Source of the DNA: Bacteroidales bacterium
GTDB taxonomy: Bacteria > Bacteroidota > Bacteroidia > Bacteroidales > Paludibacteraceae
Assembly (NCBI GenBank): GCA_900767385.1
Contig: CAAFYY010000012.1
Span: forward strand, 1-41,392
Reading direction: 5' to 3'
DNA length: 41,392 nucleotides
Shown here: positions 8,044 through 17,123 of the stretch, piece after piece
How the letters are laid out: each line of letters starts with the position of its first letter
How positions within the stretch are numbered: position 1 is the first letter of the stretch
Translations under genes and position numbers: made by a program
The notes under the pieces: model-generated
The model's database searches: none
What the model saw: only the letters and a program-made list of their open reading frames with translations
Told to the model about the DNA's origin: nothing

Positions 8044-11000
8044 TTATAATGTTACTTCTTCAATATTATCGAGATTGACATACCAGATGTATCCTTTGAT
8101 ATTAGGATAGCCCATGCTTTCCATTAGACGCATGTAATTCTGTACCTGAGGAGCATAGTTGTGCTTTTCACCAAATTTATAATCAATTACAAGGGTTTCA
8201 TTGTCGGAAACCATCACCCTATCGGGGCGCTTGTTCTCGATTTTTTCATGGTCGCGGAAGATGACTGGACATTCGTTGAACACACGCCAACTTCCGTCAA
8301 ACCAGTGGCGGACTTGCTCGCCGTCAATCTTCTTGAGCACCTCTGCGATTTTCGCCTGTTCATCGGCGGCATCCAGTTGGCCGGAAACCACCATCTTTTT
8401 GATGACACGAGGAACATCGTTGCGTGTCTGAATCTGCTCATAGATATTATGGTTGAGCACACCCTCAAGGATGGCCTCCGTATTCTGATGAGTCGGCTCA
8501 GTTCCCTGTTCGTCCAGAGTATCAAAGAAACGCTGGGCTGTTTTGGAGTTGACAAAGGAGGCAGACTTCGGCATCGGGAAGAGTTGGAAATCCATCGACA
8601 ACGAATGCTCTATCTCTGTTGCAAACGGATTGAACGCTTTCTTCTCTTCTTTCTTGTCTATATGCGACGCAAAGTTATCACCTAAAGCAAACAACTCATA
8701 GCCATCCGCTTTCTCTCTGTGGAAATAGGTATCCTTGTCAAGGACATTGTAGAGGATATTGGAGAAACACGTTTTTTTCAAACCTTCTTTATCTTTGGCT
8801 CCAGTCTTATTACAGATGGCAATCAAATTGGCCTTGGCGCGAGTAAAGGCAACGTAACGAATGTTCAAGACATCCATATATGCCATCTCAACTTCGGTCA
8901 GATAATCACTCTTGAAGACCGAGTTGATGAGTTTACCTTCCGAACACTTCACCGGTATGACAGGCAAACGGTCGAACGGCGCAATTGAGCCAACCTTACA
9001 CCAAATATCATCTGGTTGTTTGGGTGTTAAAGGGTCTTCTACAAAAGGGACGATGACCGAATGATACTCCAAACCCTTGGAGCCGTGGATGGTCATCACC
9101 TGCACACCCGCCTGAAGGACAGAGGAATTGAGTTTCTTGTCACTCAGACACGAATCCCAGTAACCGAGGAAATCGGTGATAGTGGCCACATGTTGGTCGG
9201 CATACTGCGCAACGGCATTGAGGAAGGTGTAGAGGTATGCAGAGTGTACCTTATGGTCGCTTTTATTTAAGTCGAAGATCTCTATCAGACGGTAGACCAA
9301 ATCGAGCAAAGAGAGGCGACGAAGCTGCTCCAAACCATTCTGATCATTGAAGATTTTCTCCAATTGGCTATCGCGTTCCTCCTCTGTCAATGGAAGTTGA
9401 TCAAGGGCGACTCCGTTCAGTGCCAAATGGGCCAGCAGGAGTTTTCCCTTAACCATTTCATTGCTTGGTTGAGCGATATAACGAAGCGACTCTATCAGCA
9501 GGGTCAATGCAAGATTATTTTCAAGGACGAAGGCGCGGTCGGTAATCAGATTGAAGTAGCCATCGTTAACCAATTCAGGATAGGCAGCACGCACGTCAGG
9601 ACGGAGCAGATATTCCGCAATGTCAGATGTCTGATTGTTGGTTCGGACAAGGATACAGATATCACTGGGATTCACCTTGGCATTACGCAGCTCGTTGAGT
9701 TTGCCAACCAACAACTTAAGCTGTTCTTCGTTTTTCTCTTCTCTGGAAGATCCGTCAACGAAGCAGAGTTCCACTCTACCCGCTTCCTTTTTGCGTGGAG
9801 TTTGTCTCAAGCCTTCATAAGCTCGATGAATAGAGGTTGTGTCGGCGGTGGCATCAGCTTTCTCAGCAAAGAGGTTCGCGTAGCATTCAGACATCTTTTC
9901 AAAGATATAGTTGTTGCCCTCAACGACATTGACATAGCTGCGCCAGTTGTTATCCAACGACTTCATTTGGTCCTCATTCAACCCAAGGATAGACTGAATA
10001 TCGTTGAGGATATGCCAATCGGAGTTACGCCAGCGGTAGATAGACTGCTTGACGTCGCCCACCATCATACCGAACTGACCAGATGCAATAAGATTTTTTA
10101 CAAAAGTCTCAAAGATTCTCCACTGCAATTTAGAGGTGTCTTGCGCCTCATCAATCAAGACATTATCAATAACAGCGTCCATACGCTCAAAGATGAACGG
10201 AGCGTCGTCGTTCTGAATCATTGAACTCAAAAGGAAAGCGGTGTCGGAAAGCATGAAACGCTGTTCCTCTTTAAGGGAGTCGTGCATTGTTGTAGAGAGC
10301 GACGAGAGCAACTCAAATTGCCCCAGGTACTCCAAGACAGCAATGGCTGATTGATAATTCTCAGTATTTTTCTCAAGAAAATCTACCACTTTTTTTAAGA
10401 TACCAGTCAAAAGAGCATCGTAGGGACGGGTAGTCACGATTCCTTTCTTTTTCAATGTGGTATCGGACAAATACACTGTTGATTTTTTAAGCGTAGAAGA
10501 TCCATACAAACCCATCGCATCACCACTCTTGTCGAAATTCTTCAGTTTTCTGAAAAGATTGGTTGCGTTGTCACTAACACCAGGGTCTGTAATCTCTGCC
10601 TCACTGGCCTCATTTCCAAAATCGACAATGGCTTGTTTGAAATCCGAAATTATTTTGATGCATTTATTGCGGACATCCTCAAAGAGTTTTGGGTCATGTT
10701 TGAGCGCAGCCTCAACATCAGGACTGGCAGACTGATAGGTCTCGTTGAAGATTTTCTTACCAAAATTGGTAAGCAATGCCTTGATATCCCAGCTCTTTCC
10801 GTCTTCGATATTGTTCTCAAGGAATTTGGTCAACTCCTCGCGTACATGGGCGTCATCCTCAGCCTTGGAGATGTATTGTCTGACGGCATCAGCGGTGGCA
10901 GCATCAGTATCCAAGTCAAGGTTCAGGCGAGAGCCGACATGGAGCTCGTGAGCCAACTGACGGAGGATGCTCTGCAAGAAGCTATCAATGGTAACGATGT

Positions 11001-11367
11001 GGAGGTTGCCGTAGTCGTGGAGAATGTCGGTGATGACTTCTTCGACAACTCTCACCATCTCATCATCCGACCAGTCTGCAAGGTCTTCAATCTGTTCACG
11101 AAGAGAGTTCATCATATTTTCCTTGGCTTTGGTCTTGATAGCCCAAAGTTCTTGGAGAATACGACGTTTCATCTCGTCGGTGGCATCGTTGGTGAAGGTG
11201 ACCGCGAGGATGCGGCGGTGAACATTGGCACGAGGAGCGCTTTTCTTACCGTGAGAAAGGAGCATTTTAGCAATGCTCAACAAGGCTATCGTATAGGTTT
11301 TGCCCGAACCAGCGGAGGCACGGTAAACGAGGAATTTGTTGAGATCGATAGTTTTTTTCGGACTCAT
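8044..11367 (-). CDS. AddA-like UvrD-family helicase/exonuclease
   Basis: A 1107-residue SF1 helicase with a C-terminal nuclease. Walker A ASAGSGKT is at residues 17-24 and the helicase DEAQD box at 406-410; GVQVMTIHGSKGLEYHSV and RYVAFTRAKANL mark later helicase motifs. The C-terminal RecB-like nuclease has KRPDRVMVSDNETLVIDYKFG with Asp1062 and Lys1064. Length and order match AddA. It is the first gene of a two-gene operon with the AddB-like subunit. The start ATG begins MSPKKTIDLNKF, 16 residues before Walker A, as usual for the family. A good minus-strand promoter is at 11413-11443. Confidence 0.92.
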   Translation of the reverse strand: MSPKKTIDLNKFLVYRASAGSGKTYTIALLSIAKMLLSHGKKSAPRANVHRRILAVTFTNDATDEMKRRILQELWAIKTKAKENMMNSLREQIEDLADWSDDEMVRVVEEVITDILHDYGNLHIVTIDSFLQSILRQLAHELHVGSRLNLDLDTDAATADAVRQYISKAEDDAHVREELTKFLENNIEDGKSWDIKALLTNFGKKIFNETYQSASPDVEAALKHDPKLFEDVRNKCIKIISDFKQAIVDFGNEASEAEITDPGVSDNATNLFRKLKNFDKSGDAMGLYGSSTLKKSTVYLSDTTLKKKGIVTTRPYDALLTGILKKVVDFLEKNTENYQSAIAVLEYLGQFELLSSLSTTMHDSLKEEQRFMLSDTAFLLSSMIQNDDAPFIFERMDAVIDNVLIDEAQDTSKLQWRIFETFVKNLIASGQFGMMVGDVKQSIYRWRNSDWHILNDIQSILGLNEDQMKSLDNNWRSYVNVVEGNNYIFEKMSECYANLFAEKADATADTTSIHRAYEGLRQTPRKKEAGRVELCFVDGSSREEKNEEQLKLLVGKLNELRNAKVNPSDICILVRTNNQTSDIAEYLLRPDVRAAYPELVNDGYFNLITDRAFVLENNLALTLLIESLRYIAQPSNEMVKGKLLLAHLALNGVALDQLPLTEEERDSQLEKIFNDQNGLEQLRRLSLLDLVYRLIEIFDLNKSDHKVHSAYLYTFLNAVAQYADQHVATITDFLGYWDSCLSDKKLNSSVLQAGVQVMTIHGSKGLEYHSVIVPFVEDPLTPKQPDDIWCKVGSIAPFDRLPVIPVKCSEGKLINSVFKSDYLTEVEMAYMDVLNIRYVAFTRAKANLIAICNKTGAKDKEGLKKTCFSNILYNVLDKDTYFHREKADGYELFALGDNFASHIDKKEEKKAFNPFATEIEHSLSMDFQLFPMPKSASFVNSKTAQRFFDTLDEQGTEPTHQNTEAILEGVLNHNIYEQIQTRNDVPRVIKKMVVSGQLDAADEQAKIAEVLKKIDGEQVRHWFDGSWRVFNECPVIFRDHEKIENKRPDRVMVSDNETLVIDYKFGEKHNYAPQVQNYMRLMESMGYPNIKGYIWYVNLDNIEEVTL

Positions 11368-11412
11368 GTTTTTGATGTATTGTTAATGATTCTACTCTAT
11401 TGTTTAACGTTC

Positions 11413-11443
11413 CAAATATACAAATTTTATACCATAGTCACAA
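11413..11443 (-). promoter_or_regulatory. Promoter of the AddAB-like operon
   Basis: On the minus strand, TTG (11441-11443), 20-nt spacer, TATATTTG (11413-11420). It predicts a start of transcription near 11407 and a leader of about 40 nt. Confidence 0.75.
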
Positions 11444-11450
11444 TTTTTTC

Positions 11451-11488
11451 AAACAAAAAAAGCACCACCTTTCAAAAAAAGTGGTGCT
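11451..11488 (-). terminator. Terminator of the 179-residue protein gene
   Basis: AGCACCAC (11461-11468) pairs with GTGGTGCT (11481-11488); on the minus strand the stem is followed by a long T-run (A-run at 11454-11460). It lies immediately before the -33 box of the AddAB-like promoter and insulates it. Confidence 0.88.
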
Positions 11489-11510
11489 CGCTGACACTAT
11501 ATATTATAGA

Positions 11511-12050
11511 TTATTTATGCTTGCAATAGAGAATCAGTGTCTCTGGGTTGTCAGAGTAGCGAGATTCCATGTTGAATGTATCCAACCATGCACCAGCTAC
11601 GTTGACGCTGAGGCGGAAGCTTGAACGGTTCATATAGTCGTTCATATTGCTCTTGATCCACACAAAGTTGGAGTATTTCACGTCTTTGTAGTTACCGATA
11701 GTAGAGATTGTAAGCACCTTGCCAGTTGGGCCAACGATTTCTACCTTTGAGCCTTGGCGTTTTGATTGGCAGTGTTTTTCAAGCACTTTGAAGTCCTCCT
11801 CTGTTGGAAGGAATCCTTCATATTCTGCTGGGTAAACACCTGCGCCACCGAATGCCCAGAGCATTCCGTTAGGGAGTTCGAAGTCAATCCACTCCAAGCC
11901 ATTTTCCATAGATGGTTTGCTGGCGTGCCATGATTTCAAGCCCTCTTGATAACCTTTTGCATAGCCTTCATCAAAGGCTTTTTTCAATATTTGTTGGAGC
12001 GAGTTTTTGAGCTGCTCCTCGGCAAAACCGAATAATTCGTTTGGATTCAT
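11511..12050 (-). CDS. Conserved-looking protein of unknown function
   Basis: A 179-residue soluble protein starting at MNPNELFGFAEEQLKNSL. Residues 1-45 form an amphipathic helix with a Gly/Tyr pattern (FDEGYAKGYQEGLKSW); residues 50-105 contain WIDFELPNGMLWAFGGAGVYPAEY, and the rest is rich in beta-forming residues. No signal peptide. A further in-frame ATG lies 8 codons upstream (12074) but overlaps a -7-like element (CAAAGTTA, 12072-12079), so I prefer 12050. Function not recognised. A single-gene unit with its own terminator. Confidence 0.75.
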   Translation of the reverse strand: MNPNELFGFAEEQLKNSLQQILKKAFDEGYAKGYQEGLKSWHASKPSMENGLEWIDFELPNGMLWAFGGAGVYPAEYEGFLPTEEDFKVLEKHCQSKRQGSKVEIVGPTGKVLTISTIGNYKDVKYSNFVWIKSNMNDYMNRSSFRLSVNVAGAWLDTFNMESRYSDNPETLILYCKHK

Positions 12051-12174
12051 TATACGTACTATTTGTTGGCACAAAGTTACACATTTTTCTCTAATAATAA
12101 CATTTATTCAGCCCTTATTTGTGTCTGAAAAGACAGAAACGAGACAATCAGTATTAGAGATGTGGGTATGAGAT

Positions 12175-12207
12175 AAAAAACGAGGAAATACTTGCGTACT
12201 TCCTCGT
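12175..12207 (-). terminator. Terminator of tRNA-Gln
   Basis: ACGAGGAA and GTAC arms (12180-12191) pair with the arms at 12196-12207 around a TTGC loop, and on the minus strand the stem is followed by six T (A-run 12175-12180). The stem begins 3 bases after the tRNA. Between this element and the start at 12050 I see nothing further apart from a weak -7-like element. Confidence 0.85.
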
Positions 12208-12209
12208 TG

Positions 12210-12280
12210 TTGTCTTGCCCGGATTCGAACCAGGACAAACAGAACCAAAACCTGTTGTGCTACCATTACACCACAAGACA
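12210..12280 (-). tRNA. tRNA-Gln (TTG)
   Basis: On the minus strand the acceptor arms TGTCTTG (12274-12280) and CAAGACA (12211-12217) pair fully, discriminator A at 12210. The anticodon loop TTTTGGT gives anticodon TTG, and the T arm CTGGTTCGAATCCGG is canonical apart from a wobble. CCA is not encoded. Confidence 0.95.
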
Positions 12281-12301
12281 ATGTGCTTTGGAAAAGCGTT
12301 G

Positions 12302-12332
12302 CAAAATTAGGCTCTTTTTGTGATTTGACCAA
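12302..12332 (-). promoter_or_regulatory. Promoter of tRNA-Gln
   Basis: Minus-strand TTG (12330-12332), 20-nt spacer, TAATTTTG (12302-12309). Transcription should start near 12296, about 16 bases before the tRNA. Confidence 0.75.
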
Positions 12333-12417
12333 ATTTTCAAGCGATTTTTTTACCGCTTTTTTATTTTTTCTCTTCCAACCTATTTTACAGCATGTTAGAG
12401 TGAAGCTATCTGTGTTT

Positions 12418-13152
12418 TTACAGCTGTCCGGACTCTACCATCAAGATGATACGCTCCACCATGGCATCTTCTTCACGGCTGCCGAAGGAGGCTTTGAGGT
12501 CGCCACCAAGCATTTTTGCGAACATCTGATAGAAACCTGCCTTGAAACTTCCGAGATAGGCTTTGATGAGTTCGTAGGAGGTGGCATTGCAGGTGCGGTC
12601 GACCATACGAACAAGGAGCATGCCCTGATTGAGCGTGAGTTTCGACATCTCTGCCTTATTGCTGTTGTAGACACGTTTCTCAAACGATTTCATGTACTTA
12701 TCGCGTTCGCGTTTGGTGTGCATGGTCATGAGTGTATCGTTGGTTTGGGCAATGAGGTCCTTGATGGCATAGGAGATAGGGAGCACGCGCTTGACATCGC
12801 GCACAGTACGCCAATAGAACTTCTCCTGACGTTTGTTTTTGAACACTAACGGACGGAACACATAAAGCGTCGGGAGTTCGAAGAACGGGATGGTATCGTT
12901 GCCTTCTACGATGCAACGGCAAAGGAATCCACCTCCTGGAATCGGGTCGTAGGGACGTCTTTTTCCTGTCGGCGAAGTTGAAAGACCATCTTTAGGCAAC
13001 GGCTTGCCAGGAGACGAAGTCGGAGTGTTCATCGACACCTTTCCACGAAGGACCTGTGTTGTCTGACTACTTGTCTGGGCCCAACTCATCTCGCTGAAAA
13101 GGGCGAAGATAAGCACCAGAACGACTGCGATATGTTTGCTGGTTGCTTTCAT
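12418..13152 (-). CDS. DUF4294 family secreted protein
   Basis: A 244-residue protein with a clear signal peptide (residues 1-25, cleaved near MSWAQ). After a low-complexity Pro/Ser linker (about 30-70) comes the domain typical of DUF4294: VEGNDTIPFFELPTLYVFRP, then a YWRTVRDVKRVLPISYA-type helix and a long helical C-terminus with MSKLTLNQGMLLVRMVDR. The family is found in Bacteroidetes envelopes and has no assigned role. It lies downstream of the outer-membrane receptor at 13263, separated by a long hairpin that overlaps its likely -7 element. Confidence 0.85.
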   Translation of the reverse strand: MKATSKHIAVVLVLIFALFSEMSWAQTSSQTTQVLRGKVSMNTPTSSPGKPLPKDGLSTSPTGKRRPYDPIPGGGFLCRCIVEGNDTIPFFELPTLYVFRPLVFKNKRQEKFYWRTVRDVKRVLPISYAIKDLIAQTNDTLMTMHTKRERDKYMKSFEKRVYNSNKAEMSKLTLNQGMLLVRMVDRTCNATSYELIKAYLGSFKAGFYQMFAKMLGGDLKASFGSREEDAMVERIILMVESGQL

Positions 13153-13167
13153 AAATTTGCGGGTACA

Positions 13168-13238
13168 AAAATAGGCCTTTTTTCCTTACTATCTTATATC
13201 ATAGACAAAATATTTATAGTAAGGTTTAAGGCCTATTT
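13168..13238 (-). terminator. Long two-step hairpin between receptor and DUF4294 genes
   Basis: Two nested arms on each side pair: AAAATAGGCCTT (13168-13179) with AAGGCCTATTT (13228-13238), and CCTTACTAT (13184-13192) with ATAGTAAGG (13216-13224). On the minus strand it ends in a T-run, so it should terminate the receptor transcript. The -7-like TATTTTTG (13166-13173, minus) of the downstream gene lies inside the distal arm. Confidence 0.7.
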
Positions 13239-13262
13239 GTTTAGCCGCAAGTCGGTTTTAGA

Positions 13263-15743
13263 CTATTCACCGAATCCGCCGGACATATCGTAGTTGCCCA
13301 TATCGTCGCCTTCGCCACCGCCCATACCGCGACGGTTCTTGGCGTTGGTGTTTCCGAAGGACCAGCGAACAGAGAAGTTGATCATTGGTCCGTTAGGCTG
13401 ACGATTCATATCTTGATAGAAGTTGTCGCCCCAGGTGACGTTCTTCCAACCCATTGAGCGGAAGAGGTCCCAAGCAGAGAGGCTGAGAATGAGACGACGG
13501 TCGAGGAAGCTCTTCTTCAAACCGATGGAAGAGAAGAACATTCCTTTACTGCGGCCTTGAGCAATCACCATAGGTGAGTTGTAGCTGAAGGAGAGCTGAC
13601 CTGAGAAGGTCTTGGTGAAGATAAAGTTACCCATCAGACGCGCGTTCCAGTTGAAACGACGCTGGCGCTCTTGGAGGAGGACGTCGCGATAGTAGACGTC
13701 GGCCATATCCATGTATGAGCCACGCAAGGACGAAGTGAGGCTGAACCATCGTGCGATGGTGTTCATTGCAGCTACTTCAACACCGACTGATTGCGATTGA
13801 GCCACGTTGTCCCAGGTAGACTCCATCACATTCGGACGGTCGTCGCTCTGGAAGCGGACATTTTGCATGATGTCGGTGGTATAGTGGTAGTAGAGCGAGG
13901 CAGAGAGGTTGTGACCTGACTCCCAAATCTTGAGATATTTGAACTCGATAGCATTGGAGAACTCTGGTTGCAAGTCTGGGTTACCATAGGAGATATTGGT
14001 GGAGTCTGACACGTTGCGATACATACTTAACTGACGACCACGAGGACGGTTGACACGACGGGTGTAGTTCAACTGCAATTCATTGTTTTTAGGCAATGAA
14101 TAAGAGAGGTAAGCCGTTGGGTAGACTTGGAAATAGTGACGGGTTGAGGTGAGATAATCTTCGGTCTCGGCATCGCGTGTGCCGACCTGAGTGGTGAAGT
14201 ATTCGCCACGAAGGCCCAGTTGAGCACTGAAGTTGCCCCATTTCTGACCATAGGTAGCATAGAGAGAGGCTACCAACTCGCGGTAGTCAAAGTCGTTGTA
14301 GCTTGCGAGGGCATCGTAGTCGAACTCGCCGCCTTGGAAGGTGCGAGATTTCTGGAGATGCTGTTGTCCAACCACGTCCACACCCGCTTCGAGTTTGGCG
14401 CTATTGCTGAAACGTTGGGTATAGTCGGTTTTGAACTCGATATGAGTGCGGCGGTTGTTGCTGCCCTGAGCCTGTTGGTAGGCAAAGGCATTACCCTGCT
14501 CTACGGTCTGGTCGTAGACGCTCTCTGAGTTTCTGTGGGTACGTGAGAAAGAGAGAGAGGAGCGGATTTCGGAGCCTTTGTCATCCAACTGGTGCTGATA
14601 GTCAAGACTCACGTCATAGGTCAGACGATTATTAGCGTTTTTGTTCAGACGCTTGTAGATGGAGGTGATGTCCGTACGATAGTCAAACATGTTGTAATAG
14701 ATGTTTTCGGTAGAGTGACCGTTTCCATCGTTGACCATCACGCTGAAGCCGAGGTTGTCCTTTTTTTGTTTGCCGAGGTGGAAGTCGGCACCTGCACGCA
14801 TGAAGAGACCCCAGCCACGGTTGTCGTCCACGTTCTCCTGTCCGAGATAGGAGATGGTGTCGGTGCGTTCGGTGTTAGGGGAGAACGACCAACGGTCTGT
14901 GTTGCCTCTGCCGCTGCGGTTGTGTTGACGGAAGCCGAGGTTGATATAGAAATCGACGAGTGAACTGTTGAAGTTGAAGTTGCCGCTGACGTTACCGGCA
15001 GGAACACCGAGCATCTGATAGCCCACACCAGCCTCAAGGCTGCCATAGTATCCAGCTTTACGTTCTTTCTTCAACACGAGGTTGATGATACCCGCAGTTC
15101 CCTCCGGACTGTATTTTGCTGAAGGGTTGGTGATGAGTTCCACTTTCTCAATAGTTCCGGCTGGCATCTGTTGGAGAATCTGAGCACGGTTGTCGGCATC
15201 CAGACCGGAAGGCTTGCCGTTGATCCACACCTCAACGCTGCTGCTGCCGCGGAGCGAGATTTCTCCGTCTTGGTCGACGTCAACAGATGGGATATGCTGC
15301 AATACCTCTGACGCAGAAGCACCTGCTGCCGCGAGGTTTTGGTCAACATTGAAGACTGCTTTGTCGATATCAAAGTGCATCTGACCAGCCTGACCGACGA
15401 TTTCTACGGCGTCGAGGGTCTTGGCGTCTTCTGTCAACATAAGTGTTTTGAGATCCACTTCCTGATTGGCAGAGGTGATGTTGACGGCTTTAACGATAGG
15501 ATTGAAACCGACGTAAGAGATACGAACCTCATATTTTCCTGGGGCAATATCAGTGAACGTAAAACGTCCATCTAGGTCGGTAGTCGTACCTGTGATGAAA
15601 TTCTCTTGTTGAGGAAGATGGAGTTTGACGGTGACATATTCCGCTGGACGTTTCTCCGGATCAACCACAACTCCTTTAATCACAGCAGCATGAAGATTCA
15701 TCACGAGTGTGATAAAAGCAAGAAACAGAATTATTTTTTTCAT
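13263..15743 (-). CDS. TonB-dependent-receptor-like outer membrane beta-barrel protein (OMP_b-brl_3 type)
   Basis: An 826-residue protein with signal peptide (residues 1-19, MKKIILFLAFITLVMNLHAA), an N-terminal CarboxypepD_reg-like beta-sandwich (about 20-105, GKYEVRISYVGFNP), a plug domain (about 120-220, with SEVLQHIPSVDVDQDG, ISLRGSSSVEVWINGKP and ITNPSAKYSPEGTAGIIN) and a large barrel containing ELQLNYTRRVNRPRGRQLS and SYGNPDLQPEFSNAIEFKY. The barrel is of the outer-membrane beta-barrel family common in Bacteroidetes. The C-terminus is Gly/Asp-rich. I chose MKK at 15743; the frame extends 18 codons upstream without a better start. No SusD partner is adjacent, so the substrate is unknown. 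Confidence 0.9.
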   Translation of the reverse strand: MKKIILFLAFITLVMNLHAAVIKGVVVDPEKRPAEYVTVKLHLPQQENFITGTTTDLDGRFTFTDIAPGKYEVRISYVGFNPIVKAVNITSANQEVDLKTLMLTEDAKTLDAVEIVGQAGQMHFDIDKAVFNVDQNLAAAGASASEVLQHIPSVDVDQDGEISLRGSSSVEVWINGKPSGLDADNRAQILQQMPAGTIEKVELITNPSAKYSPEGTAGIINLVLKKERKAGYYGSLEAGVGYQMLGVPAGNVSGNFNFNSSLVDFYINLGFRQHNRSGRGNTDRWSFSPNTERTDTISYLGQENVDDNRGWGLFMRAGADFHLGKQKKDNLGFSVMVNDGNGHSTENIYYNMFDYRTDITSIYKRLNKNANNRLTYDVSLDYQHQLDDKGSEIRSSLSFSRTHRNSESVYDQTVEQGNAFAYQQAQGSNNRRTHIEFKTDYTQRFSNSAKLEAGVDVVGQQHLQKSRTFQGGEFDYDALASYNDFDYRELVASLYATYGQKWGNFSAQLGLRGEYFTTQVGTRDAETEDYLTSTRHYFQVYPTAYLSYSLPKNNELQLNYTRRVNRPRGRQLSMYRNVSDSTNISYGNPDLQPEFSNAIEFKYLKIWESGHNLSASLYYHYTTDIMQNVRFQSDDRPNVMESTWDNVAQSQSVGVEVAAMNTIARWFSLTSSLRGSYMDMADVYYRDVLLQERQRRFNWNARLMGNFIFTKTFSGQLSFSYNSPMVIAQGRSKGMFFSSIGLKKSFLDRRLILSLSAWDLFRSMGWKNVTWGDNFYQDMNRQPNGPMINFSVRWSFGNTNAKNRRGMGGGEGDDMGNYDMSGGFGE

Positions 15744-15872
15744 TGTATGTATGTTTACTCTATATATGCTATACATCGTTTGACAAAGGAGAGACAAAAT
15801 AATGACTCATGGGTTTAATGCACCCCCAGACAAAAATGCAAACTTTATACTTTGTTAACCTTTCAAACACGA

Positions 15873-15906
15873 CAGAGCCTCCAAATCCAAAAGATTAGGA
15901 GGCCTG
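15873..15906 (-). terminator. Probable terminator of the TlpA-like gene
   Basis: GCCTCCAAATC (15877-15887) pairs with GATTAGGAGGC (15893-15903) with one mismatch. The following T-run on the minus strand is weak. No consensus promoter was found between this hairpin and the receptor start at 15743. Confidence 0.55.
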
Positions 15907-15929
15907 TTTGTTATTGGGTGGCAGTGCGT

Positions 15930-17033
15930 TTATTTCAAGAGTTCTGCCAACTTGTTGTCTATCTCTTCGCCATAGATATCGCGAGCGATAATTTTGCCAG
16001 ACTCAACATCTACCAACAACATCGTAGGCACGGCGATGATTGCATAACGATCGACAGCCTCACATTTCCAGCCGTTGAGGGCTGAGATTTGTGGCCATGT
16101 GATGTGGAGTGTCTCGATGCCTTTCTTCCAAGCCTCGAGATCGTCGTCCACACTGATGCCAAGGATTTCAAAGCCTTTGTCGTGGTATCTCTCATAGAGT
16201 TCTACGAGGTGAGGCATCTCTCGGCGGCAAGGACCGCACCAGCTTGCCCAGAAGTCGATGAGCACAACTTTATTGTCGCGCATCACTTCAGAGATTGAGA
16301 AAGGCATACCCTCTGGTGTGTTCATCGTCACATCAATGAATGGCTGACCTACGGCAGACTGAGTGTAATTGTCTACATAGAACTTCACTTCATCATAGCC
16401 ATAGAAATCGAAGTTGTTGGTCACAGACTCCAAAAGTCCCATGGTCTCACCAGCCTCAAAGCGCCAGCGATTGCGACGGAGCATGTAGAGACCAGCCGGT
16501 GTTTGTATGTTGTCCATGATGAATGCACGGATTTTTTCGTTGATTTCATCGCCCAGTTTCTCGAGGTCGGCGTAGACTGCGGTTTTCTCCTCCTCAGTCA
16601 TATCGGTAGCAGTCGCGATACGTTTTTCAATTTCTGAGGTCTGAAGCATCATGCCAGCCACTTCACCGGTAAAGACAGCAAGGCGTTCGTTCTCAGGAGA
16701 GCCCTTAACGGAACTTTCTCCTTCGCCCAAACTAACAAAGAGTTCGCCCGGTTCCACGAAAAGCACCTGATGGCGATCTTCGCCGTCGCGGTTGTAACCC
16801 ACGAAACGGATAAGCGCGCTGTCACCCTTAAGAGAGAAGTGGAAATGTCCCTCTTCATTTAGGGCGCAGGAGTCGAGATTCTCATAGCCATCAGCGGTCA
16901 AACGCTGAAAATAGACCATCTTGCAATCGCCTGGATTTTCCACCAAGCCCTCTATCTTACAAGCATTTTTGTTCTTTGAACAAGAGGCAAGGCAGAGCAC
17001 CGCCATTGCCAAGAAAAAGAGTATTTTTTTCAT
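15930..17033 (-). CDS. TlpA-like thioredoxin lipoprotein with DUF4369 domain
   Basis: A 367-residue lipoprotein with lipobox ending at Cys18 (LCLASC). Residues about 22-115 resemble DUF4369 (KIEGLVENPGDCKMVYFQRL), followed by a helical linker and a thioredoxin domain from about 225: FWASWCGPCRREMP with redox Cys266 and Cys269, and the cis-Pro segment YAIIAVPTMLLVD. It should act as a membrane-anchored thiol reductase in the periplasm, as in cytochrome c maturation or stress relief. The start at 17033 gives the lipoprotein signal; 16 further upstream codons are open but lack it. A -7-like element is at 17059-17066. Confidence 0.92.
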   Translation of the reverse strand: MKKILFFLAMAVLCLASCSKNKNACKIEGLVENPGDCKMVYFQRLTADGYENLDSCALNEEGHFHFSLKGDSALIRFVGYNRDGEDRHQVLFVEPGELFVSLGEGESSVKGSPENERLAVFTGEVAGMMLQTSEIEKRIATATDMTEEEKTAVYADLEKLGDEINEKIRAFIMDNIQTPAGLYMLRRNRWRFEAGETMGLLESVTNNFDFYGYDEVKFYVDNYTQSAVGQPFIDVTMNTPEGMPFSISEVMRDNKVVLIDFWASWCGPCRREMPHLVELYERYHDKGFEILGISVDDDLEAWKKGIETLHITWPQISALNGWKCEAVDRYAIIAVPTMLLVDVESGKIIARDIYGEEIDNKLAELLK

Positions 17034-17058
17034 TGTATCGGAAGATTTTTTTCGGAAA

Positions 17059-17066
17059 CAAAGGTA
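17059..17066 (-). promoter_or_regulatory. -7 element upstream of the TlpA-like gene
   Basis: Minus-strand TACCTTTG, 26 bases before the start codon. No TTG at the standard 20-nt distance, so the promoter is incomplete by consensus. Confidence 0.4.
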
Positions 17067-17123
17067 CACATTTTCAAGCACAAGAGACGTCTTTTTGCAG
17101 ATTTCTTTTTACAGAATGGATTT

